DNA of 37,846 bases from CAVZLD01 sp964522605 (GTDB lineage Bacteria > Planctomycetota > Planctomycetia > Pirellulales > Pirellulaceae): contig CAZFWV010000029.1 in assembly GCA_964522605.1 (NCBI GenBank), positions 1 to 37,846 of the forward strand, read 5' to 3'. Position numbers and translations under genes: made by a program. Below the pieces are notes generated by a model, which saw nothing but the letters and a program-made list of their open reading frames with translations, was not told where the DNA came from and ran no database searches. Positions 15,957 through 24,393 of this stretch are shown one piece after another; position 1 is the stretch's first letter; the number at the start of each line of letters is the position of its first letter.

Positions 15957-16990
15957 CGCTGGAAGATGGGCAGGCAATCGTTGGGGACTTGGAGGATGAT
16001 CGTCGCCATCGCAGTTCCATACTCGGGACAGATCGAACTGCTCCATGATCCGTCCTCGGACTGCAGCGAAATCAATAGATCGCGGATTTCCGGAAACCAA
16101 CGTGCCCAGCGCTCGCCTCCCGCCTGCCACATCGCTTGGACCGCATAATACTGGCCGTAGAAGAAATGAGATTGCAGATCGTCGGGGGACTGAGTCGGGG
16201 GAAACTGTTCGAGGTACTTCAGTCCCAGTTCCAGCTCTGCACCTTCATACACTCCCGCGCTGTAGAGGGAGACGACACCGGCGGCGGAGCGAGGAAAATC
16301 ACTCGGCCCACCACTGATCAAGTACATGAATCCTCCATCCGGATTCTGACTTCGCTTCACATAGGAAATGCACTGTAGGACGGTCTCGCCCGGCACGTAC
16401 AGGCCACCATTTCTTGCTGCTCGTAGAGCCATGATTTGGCAGACTGTCACTGAAAGATCGGCGTCGGACCTTTGGGGCTGATAGCGCCATCCACCATCGT
16501 CGTTCTGCGTGTCGATGATGAGCTTCACAGCCCGCGAGAGCTTGTCACGGAGGTCCGGTCGCGGCGACATCCCGTAGGTTTCGGCGAGAAAAAGTGTTCC
16601 AAAACCATGGCCATACATAGGTCCGTGGCTGCTGCTTTCGGGATCCACGATGAACCCGTTATCCTCGACGTGATCCAGTAGGTAATCCAGGCAGCGGTCG
16701 ATCTGCGCACCATAAGGGCCGCGTCCCGGAGTGCTGCCGGAGGAAAGAAATGCAAGGCCGCATAGACTGCACACCGCCACGTTGCGACTGTAGCCGCGAC
16801 TCCCGAAGGAGCCGTCTTCTAGCTGACGGTTGGCCAGGAACGCTAGGCCTCGATTGATCGCCGACTGGGCCTTCGGTGTGAGCACCTGCGTTGCCGACTC
16901 CGTCGCAGCCTCGGGCGCAGCGCCCAACGCACGGGCAGACCAGGGGAAAAGGCCGCTACAGATGAAACAAATGATTAGTGCGCATGTCAT
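15953..16990 (-). CDS. Exported prenyltransferase/squalene-cyclase-repeat protein
   Basis: This 345-aa protein has an N-terminal signal sequence (about 1-24, ending SARALGAAPEA). It is followed by alpha/alpha-barrel repeats with QW-like motifs: QLEDGSFG, QNDDGGWRY, QNPDGGFMY and QSEDGSWS, about 50-100 residues apart. The fold is that of terpene cyclases and protein prenyltransferases, but the DxDD acid motif of squalene-hopene cyclases is not seen and the length is about half. It is therefore better read as a non-cyclase barrel protein of unknown function exported to the periplasm. It lies 18 bases after the upstream gene and overlaps the NPCBM gene by four bases. Confidence 0.85.
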   Translation of the reverse strand: MTCALIICFICSGLFPWSARALGAAPEAATESATQVLTPKAQSAINRGLAFLANRQLEDGSFGSRGYSRNVAVCSLCGLAFLSSGSTPGRGPYGAQIDRCLDYLLDHVEDNGFIVDPESSSHGPMYGHGFGTLFLAETYGMSPRPDLRDKLSRAVKLIIDTQNDDGGWRYQPQRSDADLSVTVCQIMALRAARNGGLYVPGETVLQCISYVKRSQNPDGGFMYLISGGPSDFPRSAAGVVSLYSAGVYEGAELELGLKYLEQFPPTQSPDDLQSHFFYGQYYAVQAMWQAGGERWARWFPEIRDLLISLQSEDGSWSSSICPEYGTAMATIILQVPNDCLPIFQR

Positions 16991-17008
16991 GTGAACTTGT
17001 GACCCCGT

Positions 17009-17755
17009 TCAAGGGCTTCCGGACGCTGAGCGATCCAATTCGGAAACGGACCGAAAGTATTGTTCAATCTGTTGGGAATACTCTGGCAAGAATTGTTCAG
17101 GCTGAGTCGCATGCAACTGTTCGCGCACATCGCCAGGCAAGTGTCCCCACGTTCTCTCCAGGAGTTCTTGAGGGTTCAGCCGGTCGGCAGAAAGTGGCCT
17201 CGACGAACGCTCCGAAGAGGTCTCCGTCATCGTTCGGGATGTCTCGAGAGGCGTGGGCCGCGCGGCAGATGGATTGGTCGATCGCTCTAAAGCCTCTGCG
17301 CCATTGGCCGAAGGAGGCGATGGCCTGGAGGTTTGTTGAAGCAAGTCTCGCAATCCGTCCACGATCTCTTGCTGAAGTCGAGTGGTCGTCGGACCGAGAT
17401 CCACCCGGTTGAGTCGTTGTTGGACCTCACGCATCTGTTGTTGCAGCGTCGCCCAGCGGTCGACTTGAACCGTCGGCAAGACGTTCTCATCCGCCGTTGT
17501 GGCCGGATCTCCTTCGCTCTCGTTGGTCTGATCAACTCGCTGCGTTGGTTCGCTCGGCTGGAAGCCGCCCAGGTTCCGAAAAAGCTCGGTGTCTAAATCG
17601 GAAGTCGACGACACTTCTGCATCCGACTGGCCGGATCCGGTGGCCGGAATCCAAGCCAGCATTGTTATCCCGCAGCACGCAATGAAGATGTGCTCCGCAA
17701 TTCGCAACGACGGCCTCGTCGAAGTGATTTGTTCGCAAGACAATCGGTTGGGCAT
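17009..17755 (-). CDS. Small exported hypothetical protein with coiled-coil segment
   Basis: This 248-aa protein has a hydrophobic segment at about residues 23-42 (IFIACCGITMLAWIPATGSG) serving as signal or anchor. A Ser/Thr/Glu-rich linker follows, then a Gln/Arg-rich helix (about 98-140, LQQQMREVQQRLNRVDL) with heptad character. A disordered Ser/Pro/Arg region comes next, and a C-terminal helical piece (NPQELLERTWGHLPGDVREQ ... EQYFRSVSELD). The C-terminal piece resembles the HLPxxVREQ segment seen in planctomycete proteins of such clusters. GGAGGTGA precedes the ATG. Placed between the DUF4175-like and cyclase-repeat genes, it probably acts with them. No function is known. Confidence 0.72.
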   Translation of the reverse strand: MPNRLSCEQITSTRPSLRIAEHIFIACCGITMLAWIPATGSGQSDAEVSSTSDLDTELFRNLGGFQPSEPTQRVDQTNESEGDPATTADENVLPTVQVDRWATLQQQMREVQQRLNRVDLGPTTTRLQQEIVDGLRDLLQQTSRPSPPSANGAEALERSTNPSAARPTPLETSRTMTETSSERSSRPLSADRLNPQELLERTWGHLPGDVREQLHATQPEQFLPEYSQQIEQYFRSVSELDRSASGSP

Positions 17756-17780
17756 GACGTCACCTCCGCCCCGTATTCTA

Positions 17781-20700
17781 TCAGGGAGAAAGATCTAGCG
17801 GCGCGCGATCCTTGGGTTGGATGAGTTCATTCAGCAGATTCGCAAGTTCTCCCTGTTGGCGCGCTAGCTCGGACAATTCACGCATTGCGGCCGATTCGGG
17901 CGGAGCCGTCTGGGGGATGCGATTCCGTAGAGCAGCGACCCGCTGATTCAGCGCCCGCTGGTAGGCCAGTAGCAACTGGATTTCGAGGCGAGGCACCTGC
18001 GCCGACTGTCGTTCTCGCTCCCCGGATGCTTGCGCGTCTCGCTTCGGAATGGGTTGCGTTTCGCCGAGCGGTGGTGTTGGCGTCTCTTCAACGCTCAGAA
18101 GCTCAGTCAGTCGTTGCAGTTGGTCACGTGCTCGCTGCTGTTTTTCTTGCGTGATTTGGCCAGCATCAGCTGCTTTGAGCAGTTCCGCCGCTTCTTCCAT
18201 CTGCGATGCCGTTTGCCACAGCAGCCACGACACCACCTTTCGTCCTGCCACTTGGTGGGCGATCTGTTGCGTGTCTGCCGCCAGAACCGACTGTTGATTG
18301 GCCAGTGATTCCACAACGGCAGTTGCGATTGCAGGTTGATTCGACTCCGCGGATGGCTCCCATGCCGCAGTCGTTGCCCGGCAGATATCTGTTTGCCGGA
18401 CTGCGAGGGATGCGATCTGTTGTTGCGGGATCATACTTCGTTCCGTCGCGCGATCCGACTCCATTCCGTCGTGCGGACCGGTCAGGGCAACTCCCGACAA
18501 TAGATCGGCCATTTGTTGTAAGATCGTGTCCGCCTGTTTCTGTTGCTCGGTTGCGTTTGCGACGCGTGCCTGATCGATTTCCTCGGCCGCGCGGCGCATA
18601 TGCTGAGTAATGCCGGCCTGCCATGCCAATCGGCGTATCGCCGCGAATCGCGCGGCTGCGGTCGGACTCGTGTCTTGCGGCACCTCTTCCAGATGAGTAA
18701 GCAATTGCTCCGTCGTTCTTGCCAACTCCATTTGGCGATCCCTGACCGCGCGCCGTGTGTCCTGCAGCGAATCGTTGAATCGTGTGAGAGGTTCGCTGAG
18801 CGTCGCATCGAGCAAGTCCGTGGTGTCGCGTAGCAAAACTCGCTGTTCTTCCTTTAGTTCGGCCAGCTGTTGGGTAAGCTGTCTCACCGAGTCTTCTCGC
18901 TGCGCCTGCGAAAGAATCTCGTCGAGTTGTCGGATCAGGTCCGCTTGAAGAGATCGGCTCTCCTCGAGCCGAACGATCATGTTGTCGTCGAGTTGCTGCG
19001 GGACATCGGAAGTTGCAGTGAGCACCGATCGACGGAGGAGAGAATCGATTCGGGCCAGTACATCGCGATCCAGTCGTTCGAGACAAGAAATCCATTCGCG
19101 ATACAGACTCTCGCGCGCCGGCATCGGAACTCCGGTGCGACGAATCATCTCCCACTGATCTCTCAGCTCGTCAAGAATGGATGTCGGCGAGTCCGTGAGC
19201 GATTCGCGAATATTGCGTTGGGCCAGCGATAACGCTTGAAGTTCTTCGGAGACCGCGTTGGTGATGGTCCGCGATTGGGTCGAGGTTTCGATGGTTCGTT
19301 GGAGCGCCTCAATCGCTGCCTGCTGATGTTCGCGCACTTTCCCAACGCGTTTGAGAATCTGCTGCTGTTTCTGAGCAAAATGAAGATCCAGATCGAGATC
19401 GCGATTCAAGGTCCAATGGAAGCTTATCGTCGAGCTGTTTTGGCCACGAATGTCTTCTGCCTGTAAGCACCACGAGATCACCGTATCGGGTTCCAGGCCG
19501 GGGATCTCGGCTAAGCGCCAATCGGTTGAGAACGGCAGGACGTCGGCGTCCTGCAGTGTCTCACCCCGCGATCGTGGTGCCTGCTGACGCTCAAACAGCA
19601 CGACTGACGCTGGCTCTTCGGTCATTTGAGCCGGATGGGTGTAGATCAGTCGGATGGTCTGAATGGTCAGATCGTCGGAGATGATCGCCTGCAGCGGGAC
19701 CGTCGTCTGTGGGCCAGCGGGGAAATCTTCATCGGGTTGCCGCAATGCAATGGATGGCTCCTCGTCGCGGAGTACCGTTACCGAACCGGCCGGCAGATGA
19801 GCAACGATCCCGCGACGATCGATGAGCTCGAAATAGAATCGCCCCGTTGCGTCGACGGTCCAGGCCGGATCATCCCGTTCGCTCAGGGTCAGCGAGGTGT
19901 TGCCGTCGGTGAGAGTTAACGGAATGACGGTTTCGGTTCCGTCTTCAGACTGCCATCGCACGGATGCCGATTGGAGGGGTCGGTCTGCAGTGGCTTGCAG
20001 GGCCACTCGGCTGCCCTGCAAGGCTTGGAAATGGAGCGGAACATTTTCTGGCGGCCACTGGGTGTAGGCGGGGGAGACAATGGACAATTGGAGTTTCTTG
20101 AGTTCTGGAGCCTCAACGACTTCGACGTTGATCCACTCCATGTTCCGATCGTCCCCCCCCTCCGCACGGATCTGAAACGATTGCTGCAATCGCGGCAGAT
20201 GCCATTCGGCATATTGATCGCGGAGTTGCATTGCATAGCGGACTGCCTGATCCGACGATCGATCGCCCGATCGGTACCAGAGGTCGACCTGGGACGGTAA
20301 TCTGCCACGTTGATCAATTACGCGTAGGGTAAGATCTGCACCCTGCGCAATCTGTTTTGGCAAAGGATCGAAAGCGAGCGAATGAACGGTCGGCCAGCGC
20401 AGGGACTTCCAGGGAAATGCCAGCCGCGACAGGCCAATGCTCCAATCGACCGGACTCCAAGCAACGATTCCTGCAGCGAAGAGCAGTGAACCGGCTGCAA
20501 CGAAGGCGGCCCGCCGGACGGGACGCGTGTCCAAGACTTGGGGCAGGTCAAGTGCGTTCAACTCGGTACGGACTTGCCGAACCAAAGCCGCGCGCAGACT
20601 TGATGAACCGGCTGTCACATCCTCGTCCGTCGTTTGCAGAAATGCGACGGCACTTGAAAGCCGGTCGTCCAGATCGGGCAAGCTGCGTTCGATCCAGCGT

Positions 20701-20948
20701 GCAATTTGAATATCGCTCGTGTTGGCTTGCACAAGCGGAACCAGAATCCTGGTTCCTACGACGGTGAGCAAAAACAGAATGGTCCCTGACAGGATCCAGC
20801 GCAGGCCGACCACTTCGCGATGCAGGGCATAGTCCAGGAGAACGGCGACCACGATCAGCAGGACCATGGCTGCGAAAAAGGTCAAGAGCCCGCGGATCCA
20901 TAGCAGTCGACGGGCACGCCGCCCCACTTCGTGGACCTGTTGCAGCAA
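17781..20948 (-). CDS. DUF4175-like large membrane-anchored protein
   Basis: This 1055-aa protein has two N-terminal transmembrane helices at about 18-42 and 50-75, then the segment WIERSLPDLDDRLSSAVAFL, characteristic of DUF4175-type proteins, and a third helix at about 148-167. A large beta-rich periplasmic region follows (about 170-520), then a long Gln/Arg/Glu-rich helical region with coiled-coil character (about 530-960) and an acidic, Pro-containing tail. No catalytic motif is visible. The start is TTG at 20948, 11 bases after the upstream stop; no ATG or GTG is available in frame. The size and coiled coil suggest an envelope-spanning or scaffolding protein. This role is inferred. Confidence 0.8.
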   Translation of the reverse strand: MLQQVHEVGRRARRLLWIRGLLTFFAAMVLLIVVAVLLDYALHREVVGLRWILSGTILFLLTVVGTRILVPLVQANTSDIQIARWIERSLPDLDDRLSSAVAFLQTTDEDVTAGSSSLRAALVRQVRTELNALDLPQVLDTRPVRRAAFVAAGSLLFAAGIVAWSPVDWSIGLSRLAFPWKSLRWPTVHSLAFDPLPKQIAQGADLTLRVIDQRGRLPSQVDLWYRSGDRSSDQAVRYAMQLRDQYAEWHLPRLQQSFQIRAEGGDDRNMEWINVEVVEAPELKKLQLSIVSPAYTQWPPENVPLHFQALQGSRVALQATADRPLQSASVRWQSEDGTETVIPLTLTDGNTSLTLSERDDPAWTVDATGRFYFELIDRRGIVAHLPAGSVTVLRDEEPSIALRQPDEDFPAGPQTTVPLQAIISDDLTIQTIRLIYTHPAQMTEEPASVVLFERQQAPRSRGETLQDADVLPFSTDWRLAEIPGLEPDTVISWCLQAEDIRGQNSSTISFHWTLNRDLDLDLHFAQKQQQILKRVGKVREHQQAAIEALQRTIETSTQSRTITNAVSEELQALSLAQRNIRESLTDSPTSILDELRDQWEMIRRTGVPMPARESLYREWISCLERLDRDVLARIDSLLRRSVLTATSDVPQQLDDNMIVRLEESRSLQADLIRQLDEILSQAQREDSVRQLTQQLAELKEEQRVLLRDTTDLLDATLSEPLTRFNDSLQDTRRAVRDRQMELARTTEQLLTHLEEVPQDTSPTAAARFAAIRRLAWQAGITQHMRRAAEEIDQARVANATEQQKQADTILQQMADLLSGVALTGPHDGMESDRATERSMIPQQQIASLAVRQTDICRATTAAWEPSAESNQPAIATAVVESLANQQSVLAADTQQIAHQVAGRKVVSWLLWQTASQMEEAAELLKAADAGQITQEKQQRARDQLQRLTELLSVEETPTPPLGETQPIPKRDAQASGERERQSAQVPRLEIQLLLAYQRALNQRVAALRNRIPQTAPPESAAMRELSELARQQGELANLLNELIQPKDRAPLDLSP

Positions 20949-20959
20949 CGGAAAGCTCT

Positions 20960-21979
20960 CTATGCACGCCAGGGCCGCTTCCGATCGTCCAGCTTCCGCA
21001 GAATGTCTTTGGCGGTCTTGACATCTTCGGCGATCTGGAAGTCGAACATGCCCGCTGTGATGAAGTCGGCACCATGGCGAAAGGCGTAGGAGAAACCAAC
21101 TTTTGGACGAATGGCGCCGGCCGCCATGACCTTAAAGGCCACCCACGGTTTTTCGACCGTCTCCATGAAGGCGATCGTCTCCTCCGGGTTGAGACACCAC
21201 ATGTTGTCATGGTATCCGCCGTGCTCCGACCTATGGCCTTTATACCAGCACCATTCTTCGCGGTTTTCCTCGGGGGTCGCCGACCAGTAACGGTCCATGT
21301 GCAGGGTCTTCACGTAATAATCCACGGGAAGGCCATGCTTTTCGCAGGCGATCGGAGTCTCTAGGGAATGGCTGCCGATTCCCGCTGGAACGCCCTCGGC
21401 TTTCATGATTTCGACAGCCTTTGCCAGGACGTCGATTTGTCCAGCCATCGTCAGACGATCGGTTACCTCACCATGCGTGTACAGCAGTGTCGCTCCCTTG
21501 TCAATCAATGTTCGGACGTGGTCGCGCATACGTGTTTCATCCGCGTCAGCAAACACGCAGACCATCGTCTGCATTTTTCCGCCCTGACGCTCGTTGTAAT
21601 CCCGTACGACATCCTGACAACGAGGATCGGCCTGGATTGTGTTGACGCCGCATTGCTCGGCCAGCGCGAGCGTCTCGAAGATTTTTTCGTCGGTGTTGTA
21701 CGCCTTAAAGAGCATCGAAACGTAAAGCAAGTCGCGGCTGTGAGCCCAACCGCCGACGAGGTTTCCACCGAGGAATAAGCGACTAAGGCGAACGTTCCCG
21801 ATTTGACCGCAGGGCATCTCCCCTTCTCCGATATCGGGTTGTTCTGTGGTTGTCTGATCGGCACCTTCCTCCAGAGCAGCCAAGAGGATTTTCTCTTCCA
21901 GGCCCAACGCCGCCCCCACGCCGGCAGCACCGAGTAGTGTCTGATTTAGGAAATTACGGCGGTTCGTTTTCTCGCTCAT
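20960..21979 (-). CDS. Tat-exported barrel-like protein of unknown function
   Basis: This 339-aa protein has a twin-arginine signal (NRRNFLNQTLLGAAGVGAAL, about 5-24), implying export of a folded, perhaps cofactor-bearing protein. The body resembles an aldo/keto-reductase-like or other TIM barrel: IGNVRLSRLFLGGNLVGGWA, LALAEQCGVNTIQADPRC, then alternating strands such as TMVCVFAD, GVPAGIGSHS and VDYYVKTLH, ending in AAGAIRPKVGFSYAFRHGAD. The start is taken at ATG 21979 rather than TTG 21991 because GGGA lies six bases before the ATG. It is first of a five-gene operon with 11 bases to the next start. Substrate and activity are unknown; the AKR catalytic Tyr/Lys pair was not confidently placed. 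Confidence 0.8.
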   Translation of the reverse strand: MSEKTNRRNFLNQTLLGAAGVGAALGLEEKILLAALEEGADQTTTEQPDIGEGEMPCGQIGNVRLSRLFLGGNLVGGWAHSRDLLYVSMLFKAYNTDEKIFETLALAEQCGVNTIQADPRCQDVVRDYNERQGGKMQTMVCVFADADETRMRDHVRTLIDKGATLLYTHGEVTDRLTMAGQIDVLAKAVEIMKAEGVPAGIGSHSLETPIACEKHGLPVDYYVKTLHMDRYWSATPEENREEWCWYKGHRSEHGGYHDNMWCLNPEETIAFMETVEKPWVAFKVMAAGAIRPKVGFSYAFRHGADFITAGMFDFQIAEDVKTAKDILRKLDDRKRPWRA

Positions 21980-22107
21980 TGTCGTTCCCAATTTGGGGTA
22001 CCGAAGAGACGATCAAGGTTTCGCATCGCGCGAAACGCATGCAATTTATTGTCCTGCGAAGAAGCCAAGGAAACAACCCCGAAATCCCCTGGCGAATCGC
22101 GGCGAGT

Positions 22108-22410
22108 TCAGGCCAGGGCGGCTTCAAGTGCGTCGCGAACGCCCTCGACAATCTTGCCGCGCAGGATCAAGGCGGCGAACGGAAGATTGCCATCTGCCGT
22201 TACCTTGTTGTCTGTGACGGTGAGCTTTCCATCGATCTTCATCCCGAAGGTGGTCAGCGTGTATTTCAGAATGTTGCCTTCCCAAACGCCATCGGCATGG
22301 CTGATCTGATCCTGGTATTGTTCGATCATTTGATCAACGAACTTCGCCAGCTTGCCTTGTGCTGTGCTTTGGCCGAGTGTGTGGGGCACTTCGGTAGAGA
22401 ACGAGGGCAT
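22108..22410 (-). CDS. Polyhydroxyalkanoic acid system protein family (PHA_gran_rgn-like)
   Basis: This 100-aa protein starts MPSFSTEVPHTLGQSTAQGK, matching the PHxLG start of the small family annotated as polyhydroxyalkanoic acid system proteins. It is followed by a helix (LAKFVDQMIEQYQDQI), a GVWEGNILKYTLTTFGMKID hairpin, and the terminal LILRGKIVEGVRDALEAAL helix. The family is linked to PHA granules in proteobacteria, but members are widespread without PHA synthesis, and no phaC or phasin is seen here. The domain is related to the SRPBCC-like or START-like small beta/alpha fold (uncertain). It is cytoplasmic, with no signal peptide. GGGA precedes the ATG at a long distance. Confidence 0.8.
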   Translation of the reverse strand: MPSFSTEVPHTLGQSTAQGKLAKFVDQMIEQYQDQISHADGVWEGNILKYTLTTFGMKIDGKLTVTDNKVTADGNLPFAALILRGKIVEGVRDALEAALA

Positions 22411-22569
22411 CGAGTCATTTCCCGGTTTTTAATTACTCGGATTCTGCTTGTCGGTCCGCGAAAACATGCGGGCGGATACGGAATCCAGTCTAGACGAGAG
22501 TGAAAGGTTGCGAAACGGACTGAAGAGTTGCGAAGAGTATTGCGTGGGTGAATCAATGGCGGTGTCGGG

Positions 22570-22863
22570 TCATTCCGCCAACAGAGTCCCATCGAAAGTG
22601 TGACGATCGTTCGGGTGCCAAAGCGGAAGACCATCACGTATTCGGCGGGCCAGGATCTCTAGCTTTTCGGGACTCCCGGGTAGGGCGTCTGTGGCTCTGA
22701 ATTCCCTTTCCGTCGCCCTCTTGGGCTCAAAGTCCCAATCACCGGCTTGAATTGCTTCGAGCACGGACTTAGCCACGACCTGTCTCCTCTCTCGGTTGCA
22801 ACACAAATCATGGAGCATTGAAAAGACGTGCAGCTTCCATGCAGCCAGCATTTCCTTCTTCAT
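22570..22863 (-). CDS. Small hypothetical protein
   Basis: This is a 97-aa reading frame from ATG 22863 (a TTG six codons upstream is possible). The C-terminal half, ATDALPGSPEKLEILARRI then DGLPLWHPNDRHTF, resembles short planctomycete hypothetical proteins ending in a GLPLWHPxD motif; this is a recollection, not a search. The N-terminal half is helical and Cys-containing (HVFSMLHDLCCNRERRQVVA). No good ribosome site is seen. It could be a genuine orphan or a remnant. It shares strand with both neighbours, separated by about 120-160 bases. Confidence 0.5.
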   Translation of the reverse strand: MKKEMLAAWKLHVFSMLHDLCCNRERRQVVAKSVLEAIQAGDWDFEPKRATEREFRATDALPGSPEKLEILARRIRDGLPLWHPNDRHTFDGTLLAE

Positions 22864-22986
22864 GGGAATCCCAGTATCCAAGTGGCATTCCGGAAAGTCA
22901 ACAAGTTTGTCGCTGCGTGATGAATCGCAGACGACTGCAATCCGCGTGCCCTTGAATGTGCCTTGACAACCGCAAAATTCCTGCTC

Positions 22987-23697
22987 TCAGAGCCTGCACG
23001 CAATTTGTGATGACGCACGAACAGTTTTCAGGAATTCGGAAACTGCGATCGGATCGATTCCGCCCTCGCGTCCTTGACGACAGACGGCCCCGCGAACCGC
23101 AATCCAGTCGGGGCGCAGCGGCAAGATTTCTGGCAGACAGCTCAAATCTAATGAGCCGGCCAACGCAACGCGCAAACCGCAATCGCGTGCCGTCGTGATA
23201 AGCGATAAGAGCGCAGCAGGCTCGAAGTGATGGAGCAAATTGCCACCCGTCTTATCGAAGGTGTCCATCAGCAGCACGCGACAACCCAAGTGTGTGGCCT
23301 GATCAAGGACTTCTCGCCATTCGGGGGATTCCGCCCGTTCTTGGTCCGCGTACACGACGGCCACGCGCTCGGTTGACTTGGGCAACAACGTGCAGGCCTG
23401 CCACCAGAGTTCGCGCCAATCGTCCCGCTTGTTGCAGCCTGCCAGTCCGAGCTTGGCGTAGGTGAGTTCCGCGGGTAGCTTGCGAAGTGATTGGGCCGAG
23501 CAATCGAGCAGTTCTCCCATCGCTACGCTGACGGGCCGTTGGGTGCCGACGAGTGCCGTAATCTGCTGGATGACGTGTTCTGCGGGTCGCCCGAGAGAAC
23601 CGCGCGACGGTTCCTTAATATCGATCACGTCCGCTCCGGCGGATAGGACCACACGGCATTCGGCGACGGAGCGAACGCTGATCAGGACGCGCGTCAT
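22987..23697 (-). CDS. mfnB: (5-formylfuran-3-yl)methyl phosphate synthase
   Basis: This 236-aa MfnB (DUF556) enzyme condenses two molecules of glyceraldehyde 3-phosphate to 4-(hydroxymethyl)-2-furancarboxaldehyde phosphate, the first step toward the furan ring of methanofuran. Visible signs are the N-terminal MTRVLISVRSVAEC strand, the active-site VIDIKEPSRGSLGRP (Asp26, Lys28), YAKLGLAGC, VLLMDTFDKTGGNLLHHF and the phosphate-binding VALAGSLDLSCLP. Planctomycetes carry methanopterin/methanofuran-linked C1 enzymes, which this fits. The downstream half of the pathway is not in the window. The start overlaps the stop of the upstream membrane-protein gene (ATGA), so the two are translationally coupled. 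Confidence 0.92.
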   Translation of the reverse strand: MTRVLISVRSVAECRVVLSAGADVIDIKEPSRGSLGRPAEHVIQQITALVGTQRPVSVAMGELLDCSAQSLRKLPAELTYAKLGLAGCNKRDDWRELWWQACTLLPKSTERVAVVYADQERAESPEWREVLDQATHLGCRVLLMDTFDKTGGNLLHHFEPAALLSLITTARDCGLRVALAGSLDLSCLPEILPLRPDWIAVRGAVCRQGREGGIDPIAVSEFLKTVRASSQIACRL

Positions 23698-24236
23698 CTT
23701 GGTTCTGCCTTTCGAAGACGCTGTAGATTCACGAGTTCGGCATTCATCCGATTGAGTAACTCACCATCCAGCGGTTCACACCAGGTCCCGCGGAGAGTGA
23801 TGTAACCATCGCACCAATGGCCCAAGGCGCGACGAATTTTTCGACGATGCCATTCTTGTGCACGCTCCGCCAATCGGACGACGACCGTCCGATTCTCGAT
23901 CGATTTGCCTTCCGGCGTGACAATCAGGCTTGGCGCCTGGCCAAGAAAAAAGCATTCCACCAGATCAATAGGGACGCGGATCGGTCGCAACCCCCGCACA
24001 TAGACGAGCAGTTGATCTGTCGTATGAGCCAGACGCGGTGTCTTCAGCCAGAGCAGCTGATAGACGGTGAGAATCGTACCCACCACAATCAGCAGCCCAG
24101 CAAGGGCGGCTATAATCAGCGGTGCTTGTCGACCGGTCCACCCCAGCAGGCACAGTCCAGCGATGAGCGGAAGACTGGCCATCCCCGCCAGGACCGCCGC
24201 GGCACGCATGTTGTTTCTCAAGAGAGGCGTTGCCAT
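23694..24236 (-). CDS. Two-helix membrane protein coupled to mfnB
   Basis: This 180-aa protein has two hydrophobic helices at about residues 12-32 (AAAVLAGMASLPLIAGLCLLG) and 38-62, followed by a soluble region. The soluble part has the alternation of a PH-like or SH3-like beta domain (DQLLVYVRGLRPIRVPIDLVECFF, split here as strands) and a basic helix (RAQEWHRRKIRRALG). Its stop overlaps the mfnB start by four bases, so they are expressed together. The function is unknown; a bacterial PH-type domain with two helices is only a suggestion. The adjacent nadC gene is divergent, so this gene is probably first of its unit. Confidence 0.7.
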   Translation of the reverse strand: MATPLLRNNMRAAAVLAGMASLPLIAGLCLLGWTGRQAPLIIAALAGLLIVVGTILTVYQLLWLKTPRLAHTTDQLLVYVRGLRPIRVPIDLVECFFLGQAPSLIVTPEGKSIENRTVVVRLAERAQEWHRRKIRRALGHWCDGYITLRGTWCEPLDGELLNRMNAELVNLQRLRKAEPR

Positions 24237-24393
24237 CGCGAATCGAATTCAATGCCCACGTACCGTAAGGTCCAACGACTGTCGAGGGAGCCGGCTCCTG
24301 GATCGAGGCGTTCCAGGGTCACTTCGAGCGATGCGAAGATGGGCCCATCGGCACGTCCAAGTGTAACGAGTTCGATCAGCCAGAGGAGTTGCC

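Noticed and set aside
15953..16990. Squalene-hopene cyclase
   Set aside because: QW-like repeats are present, but the length is about half, the DxDD motif is not seen and there is a signal peptide.
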